Source: Flavobacterium johnsoniae UW101
GTDB lineage: Bacteria; Bacteroidota; Bacteroidia; Flavobacteriales; Flavobacteriaceae
DNA length: 64,000 nucleotides
Reading direction: 5' to 3'
Assembly (NCBI RefSeq): GCF_000016645.1
Contig: NC_009441.1
Coordinates: 682,001-746,000, forward strand
Each line of letters opens with the position of its first letter. The stretch's first letter is position 1. The position numbers were made by a program, and so were the translations under genes. This document shows, piece by piece, positions 52,227 to 61,852 of this stretch. Below the pieces are notes generated by a model. That model searched no databases. It saw only the letters and a program-made list of their open reading frames with translations, and was not told the DNA's origin.

Positions 52227-53342
52227 ATGGAAGAAAATTGGTGGAAAATTAAATCTGATATCTTAATTGATACGCCGTTTTTAGCTGTTTACGAAGATCG
52301 TATCCGGTTTAATCTGGAGCGTCTTATTCGCTCAGTAAGCGGTGACACGCAAAAACTAAGACCTCATATTAAAACACATAAAATTGGCGAAATTCTGGAA
52401 TTGTTTAAAATCTATAATATCAAAAAGATAAAATGTGCCACAATTGCCGAAGCCGAACTTGCAGCGATTCACGAAATTCCAGATGTTCTTCTCGCCTACC
52501 AGCCTGTTGGAATTAAAAAGGAAAGATGGATTTCGCTGCTTCAAAAATATCCGGATACTTATTTTTCGACTATTGTCGACAATCTGGAATCGGCGAAAGC
52601 CTTAAATGAAACTGCTAAAGAAAACAACCTGAAACTGAATGTTTATCTGGATTTAAATACCGGAATGAACAGAACCGGATTCTCCATTTCGCAAGATTGG
52701 ACGGCTTTAATTGATAAAATTGTTAAGTTAAAAAATCTTCATTTTGAAGGCATTCATATTTACGACGGTCATTTAAAAGGAACCGTTGAAGAACGAACCC
52801 ATACAGCTTCAAACTCATTTTCTGAAATAAAAGAAAAAGCAGAAGCGATTGGGGAAAAACTGGGTTACGAATTAAAAATTGTTGCCGGAGGTTCTAATAC
52901 ATTTCCTTTTTATGCAACTCAGGAAAACGTAGAATGCAGTCCTGGAACTTTTGTTTTTTGGGATTTTAATTATCAATCTAATTTACCAGAACAAAATTTT
53001 AAACCTGCTTTGGTAATCGTTGGAACTATCATTTCAAAACCAACAAATTCTACGCTTTGTATTGACATTGGCTACAAAGCTGTTTCTTCAGAAAATCCAA
53101 TTGATAAACGATTGGTGATTTTAAATGATGAAAATCTGATTCCGACAGCACATTCTGAAGAGCATTTGATTTTGGAAAACCAAGGAAAAAACGAGTATAA
53201 AATTGGTGACACCATTTATGCGCTTCCTTATCATGTCTGCCCTACCTGCGCACTTTATGATGCTGTTCAGGTTGTAAATAAAGGACATCAAATTTGCGAT
53301 CAATGGAAAGTTGCGGCCCGAAGCAGAGAAATTAGTATATAA
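52227..53342 (+). CDS. D-threonine aldolase/D-serine dehydratase family PLP enzyme
   Basis: 371 residues. Alanine-racemase-type barrel with PLP lysine Lys49 in RPHIKTHK, phosphate loop VAGGSNT, and a C-terminal beta domain with PYHVCPTC. In this family a metal is held by His and a residue two later; here it is His336 and Cys338, like the zinc site of D-serine dehydratase rather than the His-Asp manganese site of D-threonine aldolase. A dehydratase (ammonia-lyase) reaction on a D-hydroxy-amino acid is therefore more likely. Substrate inferred from context: possibly D-glucosaminate, giving KDG. 3 bases after the aldolase gene. Confidence 0.82.
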   Translation: MEENWWKIKSDILIDTPFLAVYEDRIRFNLERLIRSVSGDTQKLRPHIKTHKIGEILELFKIYNIKKIKCATIAEAELAAIHEIPDVLLAYQPVGIKKERWISLLQKYPDTYFSTIVDNLESAKALNETAKENNLKLNVYLDLNTGMNRTGFSISQDWTALIDKIVKLKNLHFEGIHIYDGHLKGTVEERTHTASNSFSEIKEKAEAIGEKLGYELKIVAGGSNTFPFYATQENVECSPGTFVFWDFNYQSNLPEQNFKPALVIVGTIISKPTNSTLCIDIGYKAVSSENPIDKRLVILNDENLIPTAHSEEHLILENQGKNEYKIGDTIYALPYHVCPTCALYDAVQVVNKGHQICDQWKVAARSREISI

Positions 53343-53360
53343 AATTTAAGTCAAAAATAT

Positions 53361-54431
53361 ATGTTTATAATAGACGCCCATTTAGACCTGAGCATGAATG
53401 CAATGGAATGGAATCGTGATTTAAGAAATGATGTTCCCACGCTGCGCAGTTTAGAAAAAGGAATGACCGACAAACCAGACCGTGAACGTGCAACGGTTTC
53501 ATTTCCTGATTTACGCAAAGGCAATATAGGAATTGTGGTAGCTACGCAAATTGCAAGATTTGTAAAACCAGACAGTTTAATTCCGGGCTGGAATTCTCCT
53601 GAACAGGCCTGGGCACAAACACAAGGACAGCTGGCGTGGTACAAAGCCATGGAAGAAGCGGGAGAAATAACCCAAATTACAGATAAAAAATCGCTCCAGA
53701 AACAAATTGATTTATGGAACGACGGAACGTCAAACGATAAAAAACCAATTGGCTATATTTTGAGTTTAGAAGGTGCTGATTCCATTATTGATATTTCGTA
53801 TTTAGAAAAAGCCTACAATTACGGATTACGTGCGATTGGCCCTGCGCATTACGGCCCTGGGCGTTATGCAAACGGAACGGACGCAACTGGAAAAATGAAT
53901 CAAAACGGAATTGATTTATTAAAAGAAATGGAACGTTTAAATATAATTCTGGACGCAACGCATTTATGCGATGATGCTTTTTGGCAGGCTTTAGATAATT
54001 ATAACGGCCCCGTTTGGGCAAGTCATAACAATTGCAGGAGTCTGGTTGATCATAATCGCCAATACAGCGATGAAATGATCAAAGCTTTAATTTCTAGAGG
54101 AGCCGTTATTGGCGGTGCTTTAGATGCGTGGATGCTGGTTCCAAATTGGGAAAGAGGTGTTTCGATGCCGTTAGAAATGAATTGCAATCTTGAAACCGTT
54201 TTCAAACACATGGATCACATTTGTCAATTGGCTGGAAATGCGAATCACATTGGCGTAGGTTCAGATTTAGATGGTGCTTTTGGTACAGAACAATCTCCGT
54301 ATGATTTAAACACCATTGCCGATTTACAAAAATTGGTTCTGATATTTAAAAACAACGGTTATTCTGATGAAGATTTAGATAAAATCTTTCACCAGAACTG
54401 GATCAATTTTTTAATGAAGAATTGGGATTAA
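53361..54431 (+). CDS. M19 family dipeptidase
   Basis: 356 residues, no signal peptide, so cytoplasmic. The binuclear zinc site is intact: His7 and Asp9 in IDAHLDLSM, Glu in LSLEGADS, His in LDATHLCDDAFW and WASHNNCRS, Asp in GVGSDLDGAFG. Renal-dipeptidase-type enzymes cleave dipeptides, often with a D-residue at the C-terminal side, and some relatives act on N-acyl amino acids. In this operon it might free the amino acid-like substrate of the PLP enzyme. It converges on the deoR gene with a 4-base overlap. Confidence 0.88.
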   Translation: MFIIDAHLDLSMNAMEWNRDLRNDVPTLRSLEKGMTDKPDRERATVSFPDLRKGNIGIVVATQIARFVKPDSLIPGWNSPEQAWAQTQGQLAWYKAMEEAGEITQITDKKSLQKQIDLWNDGTSNDKKPIGYILSLEGADSIIDISYLEKAYNYGLRAIGPAHYGPGRYANGTDATGKMNQNGIDLLKEMERLNIILDATHLCDDAFWQALDNYNGPVWASHNNCRSLVDHNRQYSDEMIKALISRGAVIGGALDAWMLVPNWERGVSMPLEMNCNLETVFKHMDHICQLAGNANHIGVGSDLDGAFGTEQSPYDLNTIADLQKLVLIFKNNGYSDEDLDKIFHQNWINFLMKNWD

Positions 54432-55204
54432 ATAAAAACTAAACTTGGAACTGCCTTCTTATATGATTGTAATTTTTCGTCGCTTGGATCAACTTCCGTC
54501 ACAACGTAATCTACTTCAGATAAGTTGGCAATTTTCATTTTTAGCACCGTATCCAGTTTTTCAGAAATCGTAAGAATCGCTGTTTTTTCTGAAGCCTGAA
54601 TCATTGCTTTTTTAACCTGAACCGTTTCCCAGTCAGAATCTGAGAAACCGCCTTCGATATCTAAAGCATTGGTTCCTAATATTAATAAATCGACTTTAAT
54701 ATTAGCCAGTTGATTGTAAACATCGCCACTCACACACATTTGGCTGTAAGACGAAATGCTGCCGCCAATCATGATAATTTTAACGTTGGGTTTATCCAAA
54801 AGTTCAACTGCAGATAAAACCGTAACAGTAAAAATAGTCAAACTTAAATCGTTAGGAATTAGCCGAATGAATTCTCTAATTGTAGTACCGCCTCCAATTA
54901 GCAAAACCATGCCGTCACGAAGAAGGCCTAAAGTTTTTTGTGCAATAATTTGTTTAGATTCGCCCGCATAGGTCTGATTAGATGAAGAATGGTGATAGGC
55001 TTTTGTCATCGCGCCGCCCTTTACTTTAATCAATAAAGATTCTGACTCAAGTTCATTTATATCACGTCTTACAGTATCTTCAGAAACAAATAATTTAGCC
55101 GAAAGGGTTTCAAAACTTACACGAGTATGCAAGTTAATCTCTTTTAAAATAAGATTTTTACGTTCTTCTTTAGTGTAATTAACCACTTCATTATCATTAT
55201 TCAT
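54428..55204 (-). CDS. DeoR-family transcriptional regulator
   Basis: 258 residues from the ATG at 55204. N-terminal winged helix (VSFETLSAKLFVSEDTVRRDINELESESLLIKVKGGAM), then the DeoR sensor domain with GLLRDGMVLLIGGGTTIREF and ILGTNALDIEGGFSD. Such proteins usually repress sugar catabolic genes and respond to a phosphorylated sugar. It is convergent with the M19 gene and divergent from the GH20 gene, whose promoter carries the same operator-like motif as the susC promoter. Confidence 0.88.
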   Translation of the reverse strand: MNNDNEVVNYTKEERKNLILKEINLHTRVSFETLSAKLFVSEDTVRRDINELESESLLIKVKGGAMTKAYHHSSSNQTYAGESKQIIAQKTLGLLRDGMVLLIGGGTTIREFIRLIPNDLSLTIFTVTVLSAVELLDKPNVKIIMIGGSISSYSQMCVSGDVYNQLANIKVDLLILGTNALDIEGGFSDSDWETVQVKKAMIQASEKTAILTISEKLDTVLKMKIANLSEVDYVVTEVDPSDEKLQSYKKAVPSLVFI

Positions 55205-55326
55205 GCGAATTCTTTTTTTGAACAAATGTAAACAATAAATGCAATATTCTTGCGAAACAAATTATAACACAAAGTAATTAAAAAGTTAATTACACTATTT
55301 TAAAGACATTTACACACAAATACCTT

Positions 55327-55343
55327 TTGCAAAAAAAATGCAA
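55327..55343 (+). promoter_or_regulatory. operator-like site TTGCA-N7-TGCAA before GH20
   Basis: TTGCAAAAAAAATGCAA, base-for-base the same 17-mer as at 43259-43275. It ends 16 bases before the -7 box of the GH20 gene, compared with 18 for susC, so the two promoters are built alike. Confidence 0.7.
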
Positions 55344-55359
55344 ACTAACTAACAAACCT

Positions 55360-55367
55360 TAAATTTG
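55360..55367 (+). promoter_or_regulatory. -7 promoter element of the GH20 gene
   Basis: TAAATTTG, an exact fit to TAnnTTTG, 23 bases before the ATG at 55391. Confidence 0.65.
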
Positions 55368-55390
55368 TTTAACAAAACAAAAAAGTAACC

Positions 55391-57691
55391 ATGCAAAAAA
55401 GTATATTTCTTCTTTTGATTTTCTGTTTCTCTTTCGGAAATGCGCAAAGTACTTGTGATAACACTTTGATAATTCCCGCTCCCAATTTTTATAAAACAAA
55501 CGGAGACAGTATTCGTATAAACGGAAAAATCAAAATTGCATTCGACAAAAATACATACAGCGCAAAAGAATTAAAAACTGCACAAATTTTTGAGTCGGCA
55601 GTAAATGCTAATACACCAAATAAAAAAAGCAATATTGAAGTTTTGTTTATTGCCGAAAAACCATCGCCAGCTTCAAAAAAAGAAGGCTATAAAATCAATA
55701 TTTCTTCCAAAAAAATAACCGTTACCGGAAGTGAAGAAGGATTATTTTATGCAGTTCAGAGTTTATTGCAGCTTTTGCCGAACCAGCCCAAAAATCAGGA
55801 AATAAAATTACCCTTTGCAACTATCGAAGACGAGCCCAGATACGACTACCGCGGGCTTCACCTCGATGTGTGCCGTCATTTTTTCTCGGTTAATGTTATA
55901 AAAGATTTTATCGCACAAATGTCTTATTATAAATTAAATAATTTCCATTGGCATTTAACCGATGATCAGGGCTGGAGAATTGAAATAAAAAAATACCCAA
56001 AACTTACCGAAGTCGGATCTAAAAGAGCACAGACTTTAGTAGGCAATAAATTTGAACGATTCCCGTATTTTTTTGACGGAAATCCATATGGCGGATTTTA
56101 TACTCAGGAAGAAATTAAAGACGTTGTAAAATTTGCCGAAGACCATTATGTAAATATTATTCCCGAAATCGAAATGCCGGGTCATGCCACTGCAGCGGTA
56201 ACGGCTTATCCAAATCTATCTTGTTTTCCGGATCGAAATTATAAAGTTGTAGAATCATGGGGCGTTTTTGAAGATATTTTTTGTGCCGGAAAAGAAGAAA
56301 CTTTTACTTTTTTAGAAGATGTTTTAACAGAAGTTATGGCTTTATTTCCGAGTAAATACATTCATATTGGCGGAGATGAATGCCCAAAAGCAAGATGGAA
56401 AGAATGTCCGAACTGTCAAAAGAGAATTGCAGCTTTAGGTTTAAAAGACGAACATGAACTGCAAAGCTATTTAACAACACGAATTGAAAAATTCCTAAAC
56501 GCAAATGGAAGGCAAATCCTGGGCTGGGACGAAATGCTGGAAGGCGGACTTGCGCCAAATGCAGCTGTAATGTCATGGCGAGGCGAATCTGGCGGCATCA
56601 GCGCTGCAAAACAAAAGCATTTTGTGATTATGAATCCTGAGCAAGTGCTGTATCTGGATTACAACCAAGGTTATTCTCCTCAGGAACCTTTAACAATTGG
56701 AAGATTAACAACGGTTGAAAAAATATACAATTACAATCCAACTCCTGTAGACAGCTTAACGGTTGAGGAGCAAAAATACATTATGGGCGTACAGTCTAAT
56801 CTTTGGTCTGAATATTTGACAACTCCTGCGAAATTAAATTATATGATTTATCCAAGAGTTTTTGCTTTAGCAGAAATTGCGTGGACTGAACCCAAAAACA
56901 AGAATTACAACCGTTTTATTCTAAATCAAATTCCGCATCATTTAGAGAAACTCGAAGCACAAAAAAGAATGTATAAAGTTCCAATTCCTTTTGGATCTGA
57001 AGAAACCGCTTTAATTGCATCAAGTTATATTTTAGACTTAAAACCCACAATTAAAAACGGGCAGATATTCTACACAATTGACGGTTACAATCCAGATGAA
57101 ACGGCAGAACTTTATACAAAACCTGTAACGATACATATTCCAAAAGGAGAATTCCGAATTATAAAAACAGTCCAAATCAGTCCGGGCGGCAGAAAAAGTT
57201 CGATCAGTAAAATACTAGTTCGAAATCCAGATTTGAAACCGACCTTAGCACTAAAACCAACAAAAAAGGGTTTAAAATTCGATTATTATACCGGAACTTT
57301 TCAGCAGGTTCAGGATTTAGAATTGACAAAACCTGTTAATTCGGGCATTTTTGAAGGCAAAATAAGTGCTGAAAAATGGAAAACGAAATTAGAACGTTAT
57401 ATCGGCTTAAAATTTGACGGCTATATCTTTATTCCAGAAACAGCAAATTATACAATTTCAACGCTTTCAGATGACGGATCGAAGCTTTTTATAGACAATG
57501 AACTAGTTGTAAACAACGACGGCATACATTGGCTTAATGAAGCTTACGGAGTTATTAAACTCGAAAAAGGATTTCATAAAATCAACATCAGCTATTTTGA
57601 TCAGGTTGGAGGTACTACTTTAACTTGTTTTATACAACAGGAAGGAAAAGAAAAACAGGAAATCAGTGAATCGCAGTTGTATTATGAATAA
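55391..57691 (+). CDS. GH20 beta-N-acetylhexosaminidase with PA14 domain
   Basis: 766 residues. Signal peptide (SIFLLLIFCFSFGNA), GH20b domain (about 25-145), GH20 catalytic domain with FHWHLTDDQGWRIEI, PEIEMPGHATAA and the catalytic Asp-Glu in HIGGDECPK (near residue 328), then a small beta domain (GQIFYTIDGYNPDE) and a C-terminal PA14 domain (FDGYIFIPETANYTISTLSDDGSKLFIDN). It removes terminal N-acetylhexosamine from glycans in the periplasm or at the surface; PA14 may bind sugars. It probably feeds the SusCD locus it shares an operator with. Confidence 0.93.
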   Translation: MQKSIFLLLIFCFSFGNAQSTCDNTLIIPAPNFYKTNGDSIRINGKIKIAFDKNTYSAKELKTAQIFESAVNANTPNKKSNIEVLFIAEKPSPASKKEGYKINISSKKITVTGSEEGLFYAVQSLLQLLPNQPKNQEIKLPFATIEDEPRYDYRGLHLDVCRHFFSVNVIKDFIAQMSYYKLNNFHWHLTDDQGWRIEIKKYPKLTEVGSKRAQTLVGNKFERFPYFFDGNPYGGFYTQEEIKDVVKFAEDHYVNIIPEIEMPGHATAAVTAYPNLSCFPDRNYKVVESWGVFEDIFCAGKEETFTFLEDVLTEVMALFPSKYIHIGGDECPKARWKECPNCQKRIAALGLKDEHELQSYLTTRIEKFLNANGRQILGWDEMLEGGLAPNAAVMSWRGESGGISAAKQKHFVIMNPEQVLYLDYNQGYSPQEPLTIGRLTTVEKIYNYNPTPVDSLTVEEQKYIMGVQSNLWSEYLTTPAKLNYMIYPRVFALAEIAWTEPKNKNYNRFILNQIPHHLEKLEAQKRMYKVPIPFGSEETALIASSYILDLKPTIKNGQIFYTIDGYNPDETAELYTKPVTIHIPKGEFRIIKTVQISPGGRKSSISKILVRNPDLKPTLALKPTKKGLKFDYYTGTFQQVQDLELTKPVNSGIFEGKISAEKWKTKLERYIGLKFDGYIFIPETANYTISTLSDDGSKLFIDNELVVNNDGIHWLNEAYGVIKLEKGFHKINISYFDQVGGTTLTCFIQQEGKEKQEISESQLYYE

Positions 57692-57755
57692 GAAAAAAGA
57701 TTGCATGAGAAGAACAACTCTTTCCATTCGACGTAATAACCTATAGATATTGTAT

Positions 57756-57930
57756 CCCCAAAACCCCAGCGGGGTAAAATATGTATAGATTTAAATAAGA
57801 CAACTAAAAAAGCTCCAGAAGAGCGGCATGTTTTTTATAATCTAAATATGTGCCGCTCCTCTGGAGCTTTATATTACAAACATTTATTCTTTGCTATAAA
57901 TGTTTTGCTTCTCCGAAGCTTAAAAAAGCT
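57756..57930. repeat. palindromic repeat patch
   Basis: AAAAAGCTCCAGAAGAGCGGCAT (57806-57829 in part) pairs with ATGTGCCGCTCCTCTGGAGC (57848-57867), preceded by CCCCAGCGGGG at about 57764 and followed by further AGCTCC fragments. Similar in style to the 11.2-kb patch, probably the same class of REP-like element. No gene seen between 57692 and 58021. Confidence 0.7.
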
Positions 57931-57966
57931 CCGGGATAAAAATTTTACAGAATGTCATAAACAAAC

Positions 57967-58000
57967 AAAAAACGCTTCCGTCGTAACGGAAGCGTTTTTT
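57967..58000 (-). terminator. Rho-independent terminator after sdhB
   Basis: AAAAAACGCTTCCGT and ACGGAAGCGTTTTTT pair around a CGTA-containing loop, followed on the minus strand by T residues; 22 bases after the sdhB stop. Confidence 0.85.
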
Positions 58001-58021
58001 AAATATACTAAATTGTATGTA

Positions 58022-58768
58022 TTATCCTTTCAAGCTTGCTGCTAAATACTCACGGTTCATACGTGCGATATTTTCAAGCGAAATTCCTTTTGGACATTCG
58101 ATTTCGCAGGCTCCTGTATTTGTACAGTTACCAAAACCTTCTAAATCCATTTGGTGAACCATGTTTAATACACGGTCAGTTGCTTCAACTTTACCTTGTG
58201 GCAATAATGCATATTGAGAAACTTTTGCAGAAACGAATAACATTGCCGAAGAGTTTTTACAAGTTGCAACACAAGCTCCACATCCAATACAAGCTGCAGC
58301 GTCAAATGATTTATCTGCGTCGTCTTTTGGAATTGGAATAGTATTAGCGTCGATTGTATTTCCTGAAGTATTTACAGAGATAAATCCTCCTGCATGTTGA
58401 ATTCTGTCAAAAGAACTTCTGTCAACAACTAAATCTTTAATTACCGGGAAAGCTTTTGCTCTAAATGGTTCGATAAAAATTGTATCACCATCTTTAAACA
58501 TACGCATGTGTAACTGACAAGTTGTAACACCTCTGTCTGGTCCGTGCGCTTCTCCGTTGATGAATAAAGAACACATTCCGCAGATTCCTTCACGACAATC
58601 GTGATCAAATGCTACAGGCTCTTCTCCTTTGTTAATTAAACCTTCGTTAAGAACGTCTAACATTTCAAGGAAAGACATATCCGGCTCGATTCCATCAATA
58701 GGATATTCTACAATCCCTCCTTTATCTTGAGCGTTTTTTTGACGCCATATTTTTAATGTAAGTTTCAT
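58022..58768 (-). CDS. sdhB: succinate dehydrogenase/fumarate reductase iron-sulfur subunit
   Basis: 248 residues. [2Fe-2S] ligands in [15 protein letters not shown]...TCQLHM, [4Fe-4S] in [13 protein letters not shown] and [3Fe-4S] in [15 protein letters not shown]. It passes electrons between the flavoprotein SdhA and the membrane quinone site in SdhC. Last gene of the sdhC-sdhA-sdhB operon; a 95-base repeat-bearing spacer separates it from sdhA. Confidence 0.96.
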   Translation of the reverse strand: MKLTLKIWRQKNAQDKGGIVEYPIDGIEPDMSFLEMLDVLNEGLINKGEEPVAFDHDCREGICGMCSLFINGEAHGPDRGVTTCQLHMRMFKDGDTIFIEPFRAKAFPVIKDLVVDRSSFDRIQHAGGFISVNTSGNTIDANTIPIPKDDADKSFDAAACIGCGACVATCKNSSAMLFVSAKVSQYALLPQGKVEATDRVLNMVHQMDLEGFGNCTNTGACEIECPKGISLENIARMNREYLAASLKG

Positions 58769-58863
58769 ACTGTTTGAGTTTGAAAGTCATCAAGTCGAAA
58801 GTCGAAAGTCGCTTGGCACATTCTGCCTTTTGACTTTAAGACTTTGGGCTTTCGACCAAATTC

Positions 58864-60864
58864 TTATTTATAGCTACGCTGTACTAATTTAATGTTTTCG
58901 TAATTAAGTGGTTCTTTGTGTAATACGGCATCACTTGGTTTTCCTTTGTATTCCCAAGCTGCAACGTATGCAAAGTTATCATCGTCACGAAGTGCTTCTC
59001 CTTCTTCTGTCTGGTATTCCTCACGGAAGTGACCTCCACAAGATTCGTTACGGTGTAAAGCATCTTTAGCGAACAATTCTCCTAATTCTAAGAAATCGGC
59101 AACACGAGTTGCTTTTTCTAATTCCTGATTAAATTCGTAAGGGCTTCCAGGAACTTTTACATCTTTATAAAACTCTTCACGTAAAGCAGCAATTTCTTCG
59201 ATAGCTTCAGTTAATCCTTTAGCGTTACGAGCCATACCTACTTTATCCCACATGATTTTTCCAAGTTTTTTGTGGAAATAATCTACAGAATGTTTACCGT
59301 TGTTATTGATGAATTTATTGATTTGATCTACAACCGCTTTTTCAGCTTCAACGAATTCTGGTAAATCTGTAGAAATTGGTCCCATTTTAATATCCGGAGC
59401 TAAATAATCTCCAATAGTATATGGCAATACGAAATATCCATCAGCTAAACCTTGCATTAAAGCAGAAGCTCCAAGTCTGTTTGCTCCGTGATCAGAGAAG
59501 TTAGATTCTCCAATTGAGAAACATCCAGGAATTGTAGTCATCAAGTTATAATCAACCCAAGTTCCACCCATTGTGTAGTGAACCGCCGGGTAAATCATCA
59601 TTGGTGTTACATAAGGATCTTCGTCAACAATTTTCAAGTACATTTGGAATAAGTTTCCGTATTTACTTTTTACAATATCAGTTCCTAATTTAGTAATTAA
59701 AGCTTTGTCATTTTCATTCAAACCTTTTACGTGAGCAGCTTCTTTTCCGTAACGTTCGATAGCCGCCGCAAAATCTAAATAAACTGCTTCACCCGTTTTG
59801 TTAACACCAAAACCAGCATCACATCTTTCTTTAGCCGCACGAGACGCAACGTCACGAGGAACTAAGTTACCAAACGCAGGATATCTTCTTTCTAAGAAAT
59901 AATCTCTTTCTTCTTCAGATAAATCAATTGCTTTTTTCTTCCCTTCACGGATAGCTTTTGCATCTTCCAAGTTTTTTGGAACCCAAATACGACCGTCATT
60001 ACGTAAAGATTCAGACATCAAAGTCAGTTTTGACTGGTGATCTCCTGAAACCGGAATACATGTTGGGTGAATTTGTGTGTAACAAGGATTTGCGAAAAAC
60101 GCTCCTTTTTTATGAATTTTCCAAGCTGCTGTTGCGTTACTTCCCATAGCATTTGTTGAAAGGAAAAATACGTTTCCGTATCCTCCAGAACCAATTACTA
60201 CCGCGTGAGCAGAATGTCTTTCTATTTTTCCTGTAATTAAATCACGAGCGATAATACCTCTCGCTTTTCCGTTCACGATTACAATGTCAAGCATTTCGTG
60301 ACGGTTGTACATTTTAATTTTTCCACGACCAATCTGACGGTTCATTGCAGAATAAGCTCCTAACAATAATTGCTGTCCAGTTTGTCCTTGTGCATAAAAT
60401 GTACGAGAAACCAAAGTTCCTCCAAAAGAACGGTTATCTAAAAGTCCGCCGTATTCACGAGCCAATGGCACCCCTTGAGCCACACACTGGTCAATAATGT
60501 TTGCAGAAACCTCAGCCAAACGGTGAACGTTTGCCTCACGTGCACGGTAGTCACCACCTTTTACAGTATCGTAGAACAATCTGTAAACTGAGTCACCATC
60601 ACCTTTATAATTTTTTGCAGCATTGATACCTCCTTGTGCAGCAATAGAGTGCGCACGACGTGGAGAATCTTGGAAGCAGAATGCTTTTACGTTATATCCT
60701 AACTCAGCCAAAGTAGCCGCAGCCGAACCTCCAGCTAAACCTGTACCAACTACAATAATATCTAAATTACGTTTGTTAGCAGGGTTTACTAAATTAATAT
60801 GATCTTTATAATTTGTCCATTTGTCCGCTATAGGACCATTTGGAATTTTTGAATCTAATGCCAT
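58864..60864 (-). CDS. sdhA: succinate dehydrogenase/fumarate reductase flavoprotein subunit
   Basis: 666 residues. FAD-binding [21 protein letters not shown], the His-FAD attachment region with [15 protein letters not shown], active-site [29 protein letters not shown] and [12 protein letters not shown], and [11 protein letters not shown]. It oxidises succinate to fumarate in the TCA cycle or does the reverse. This long form is the one found with a single cytochrome b subunit in Bacteroidetes. Confidence 0.97.
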   Translation of the reverse strand: MALDSKIPNGPIADKWTNYKDHINLVNPANKRNLDIIVVGTGLAGGSAAATLAELGYNVKAFCFQDSPRRAHSIAAQGGINAAKNYKGDGDSVYRLFYDTVKGGDYRAREANVHRLAEVSANIIDQCVAQGVPLAREYGGLLDNRSFGGTLVSRTFYAQGQTGQQLLLGAYSAMNRQIGRGKIKMYNRHEMLDIVIVNGKARGIIARDLITGKIERHSAHAVVIGSGGYGNVFFLSTNAMGSNATAAWKIHKKGAFFANPCYTQIHPTCIPVSGDHQSKLTLMSESLRNDGRIWVPKNLEDAKAIREGKKKAIDLSEEERDYFLERRYPAFGNLVPRDVASRAAKERCDAGFGVNKTGEAVYLDFAAAIERYGKEAAHVKGLNENDKALITKLGTDIVKSKYGNLFQMYLKIVDEDPYVTPMMIYPAVHYTMGGTWVDYNLMTTIPGCFSIGESNFSDHGANRLGASALMQGLADGYFVLPYTIGDYLAPDIKMGPISTDLPEFVEAEKAVVDQINKFINNNGKHSVDYFHKKLGKIMWDKVGMARNAKGLTEAIEEIAALREEFYKDVKVPGSPYEFNQELEKATRVADFLELGELFAKDALHRNESCGGHFREEYQTEEGEALRDDDNFAYVAAWEYKGKPSDAVLHKEPLNYENIKLVQRSYK

Positions 60865-60879
60865 TATAATTGATATTAA

Positions 60880-61545
60880 TTATTGTTTGAAATGATGAAA
60901 TAAAGCGATAATTACGAAAGCTGCAGGAACTACCACTGCAAACCAGTAACCTACTTTCGCTAAAAATCTAGAGTATTTGTTGTGCATCCCTACAGATTGA
61001 AGAGAAGATGCAAACCCGTGCCATAAGTGAAATCCTAAAAGGATGAAAGACACACAGTATAATGCTGTACGAACCGGGCTTTGAAATTTATGAACTAACT
61101 CTCCATAATACCTTGTAGCATCTGGTGCCGTACCAGCTATATATTTATAGCTAACTTCAGGAAACCAGAAATCATAGAAGTGCAATCCTAAGAAAGCCAA
61201 AATAACCAATCCAGAAATAATCATATTTCTAGAACTCCAAGAAGCGTTTGCAGCTCCGTTGTATTTAGCATATGCAATTGGTCTTGCCGCGCTGTTTTGA
61301 GCAGTAAGTACAAATCCCATTACGAAATGGAAAATTACTCCAAATGCCAAAATTGGCTGCATTACATATTGTATCAGCGGATTGTATCCCATAAAGTGAG
61401 AAGCCTCGTTAAAAACGTCTTCACTCAAAATAGAAATAAAGTTTAAGGAAACATGCAGCGCTAAAAACGTGATTAAGAATATTCCCGAAAGAGCCATAGC
61501 TACTTTCTTTAAGATGGAAGCATTCAATAGTGCAGATTGTGCCAT
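60880..61545 (-). CDS. sdhC: succinate dehydrogenase cytochrome b558 subunit
   Basis: 221 residues with five membrane helices and haem-ligand histidines in ALHVSLNF, GVIFHFVMGF, FLGLHFYDFW, LGFHLWHGFASSL and IALFHHFKQ. It anchors SdhAB and carries two b haems and the menaquinone site, as in the Wolinella-type enzyme. 15 bases before sdhA. Upstream, the 61.55-61.90 kb gap has promoters for both directions. Confidence 0.93.
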   Translation of the reverse strand: MAQSALLNASILKKVAMALSGIFLITFLALHVSLNFISILSEDVFNEASHFMGYNPLIQYVMQPILAFGVIFHFVMGFVLTAQNSAARPIAYAKYNGAANASWSSRNMIISGLVILAFLGLHFYDFWFPEVSYKYIAGTAPDATRYYGELVHKFQSPVRTALYCVSFILLGFHLWHGFASSLQSVGMHNKYSRFLAKVGYWFAVVVPAAFVIIALFHHFKQ

Positions 61546-61852
61546 AAGTGTTTAAGTAGTTTGTTTTAAAAAATTAGACAAAAATAACTCAATTACAAAA
61601 GAACTACAACCATTTCGCTGTTATTTATAATGATTTTAAAATAGATTAAACATACGTACTTTTACGTACAATAATTGAGCTGCTTAAAAATAATTTACTA
61701 TAGAAGCCCCAAAGCAATGCTTTTCAAGCTTTAAAAGAAAAAATCTATTCTAAGTAGATTACTAAAAATTTATCATATTGTTATTTTATTCAAAGTTTTG
61801 ATTTGTTTTCTTCAAAAGTGTTCTATGTCCGGAATTTTATCAAAGTAAAAAA

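Noticed and set aside
57848..58045. 65-codon frame near sdhB
   Set aside because: It runs through the palindromic repeat and the sdhB terminator, so it is unlikely to be translated.
58810..58830. TTGGCAC...TGCC as a sigma-54 promoter in the sdhA-sdhB spacer
   Set aside because: The distance between the GG and GC elements is two bases too short and the strand does not point to a gene start.
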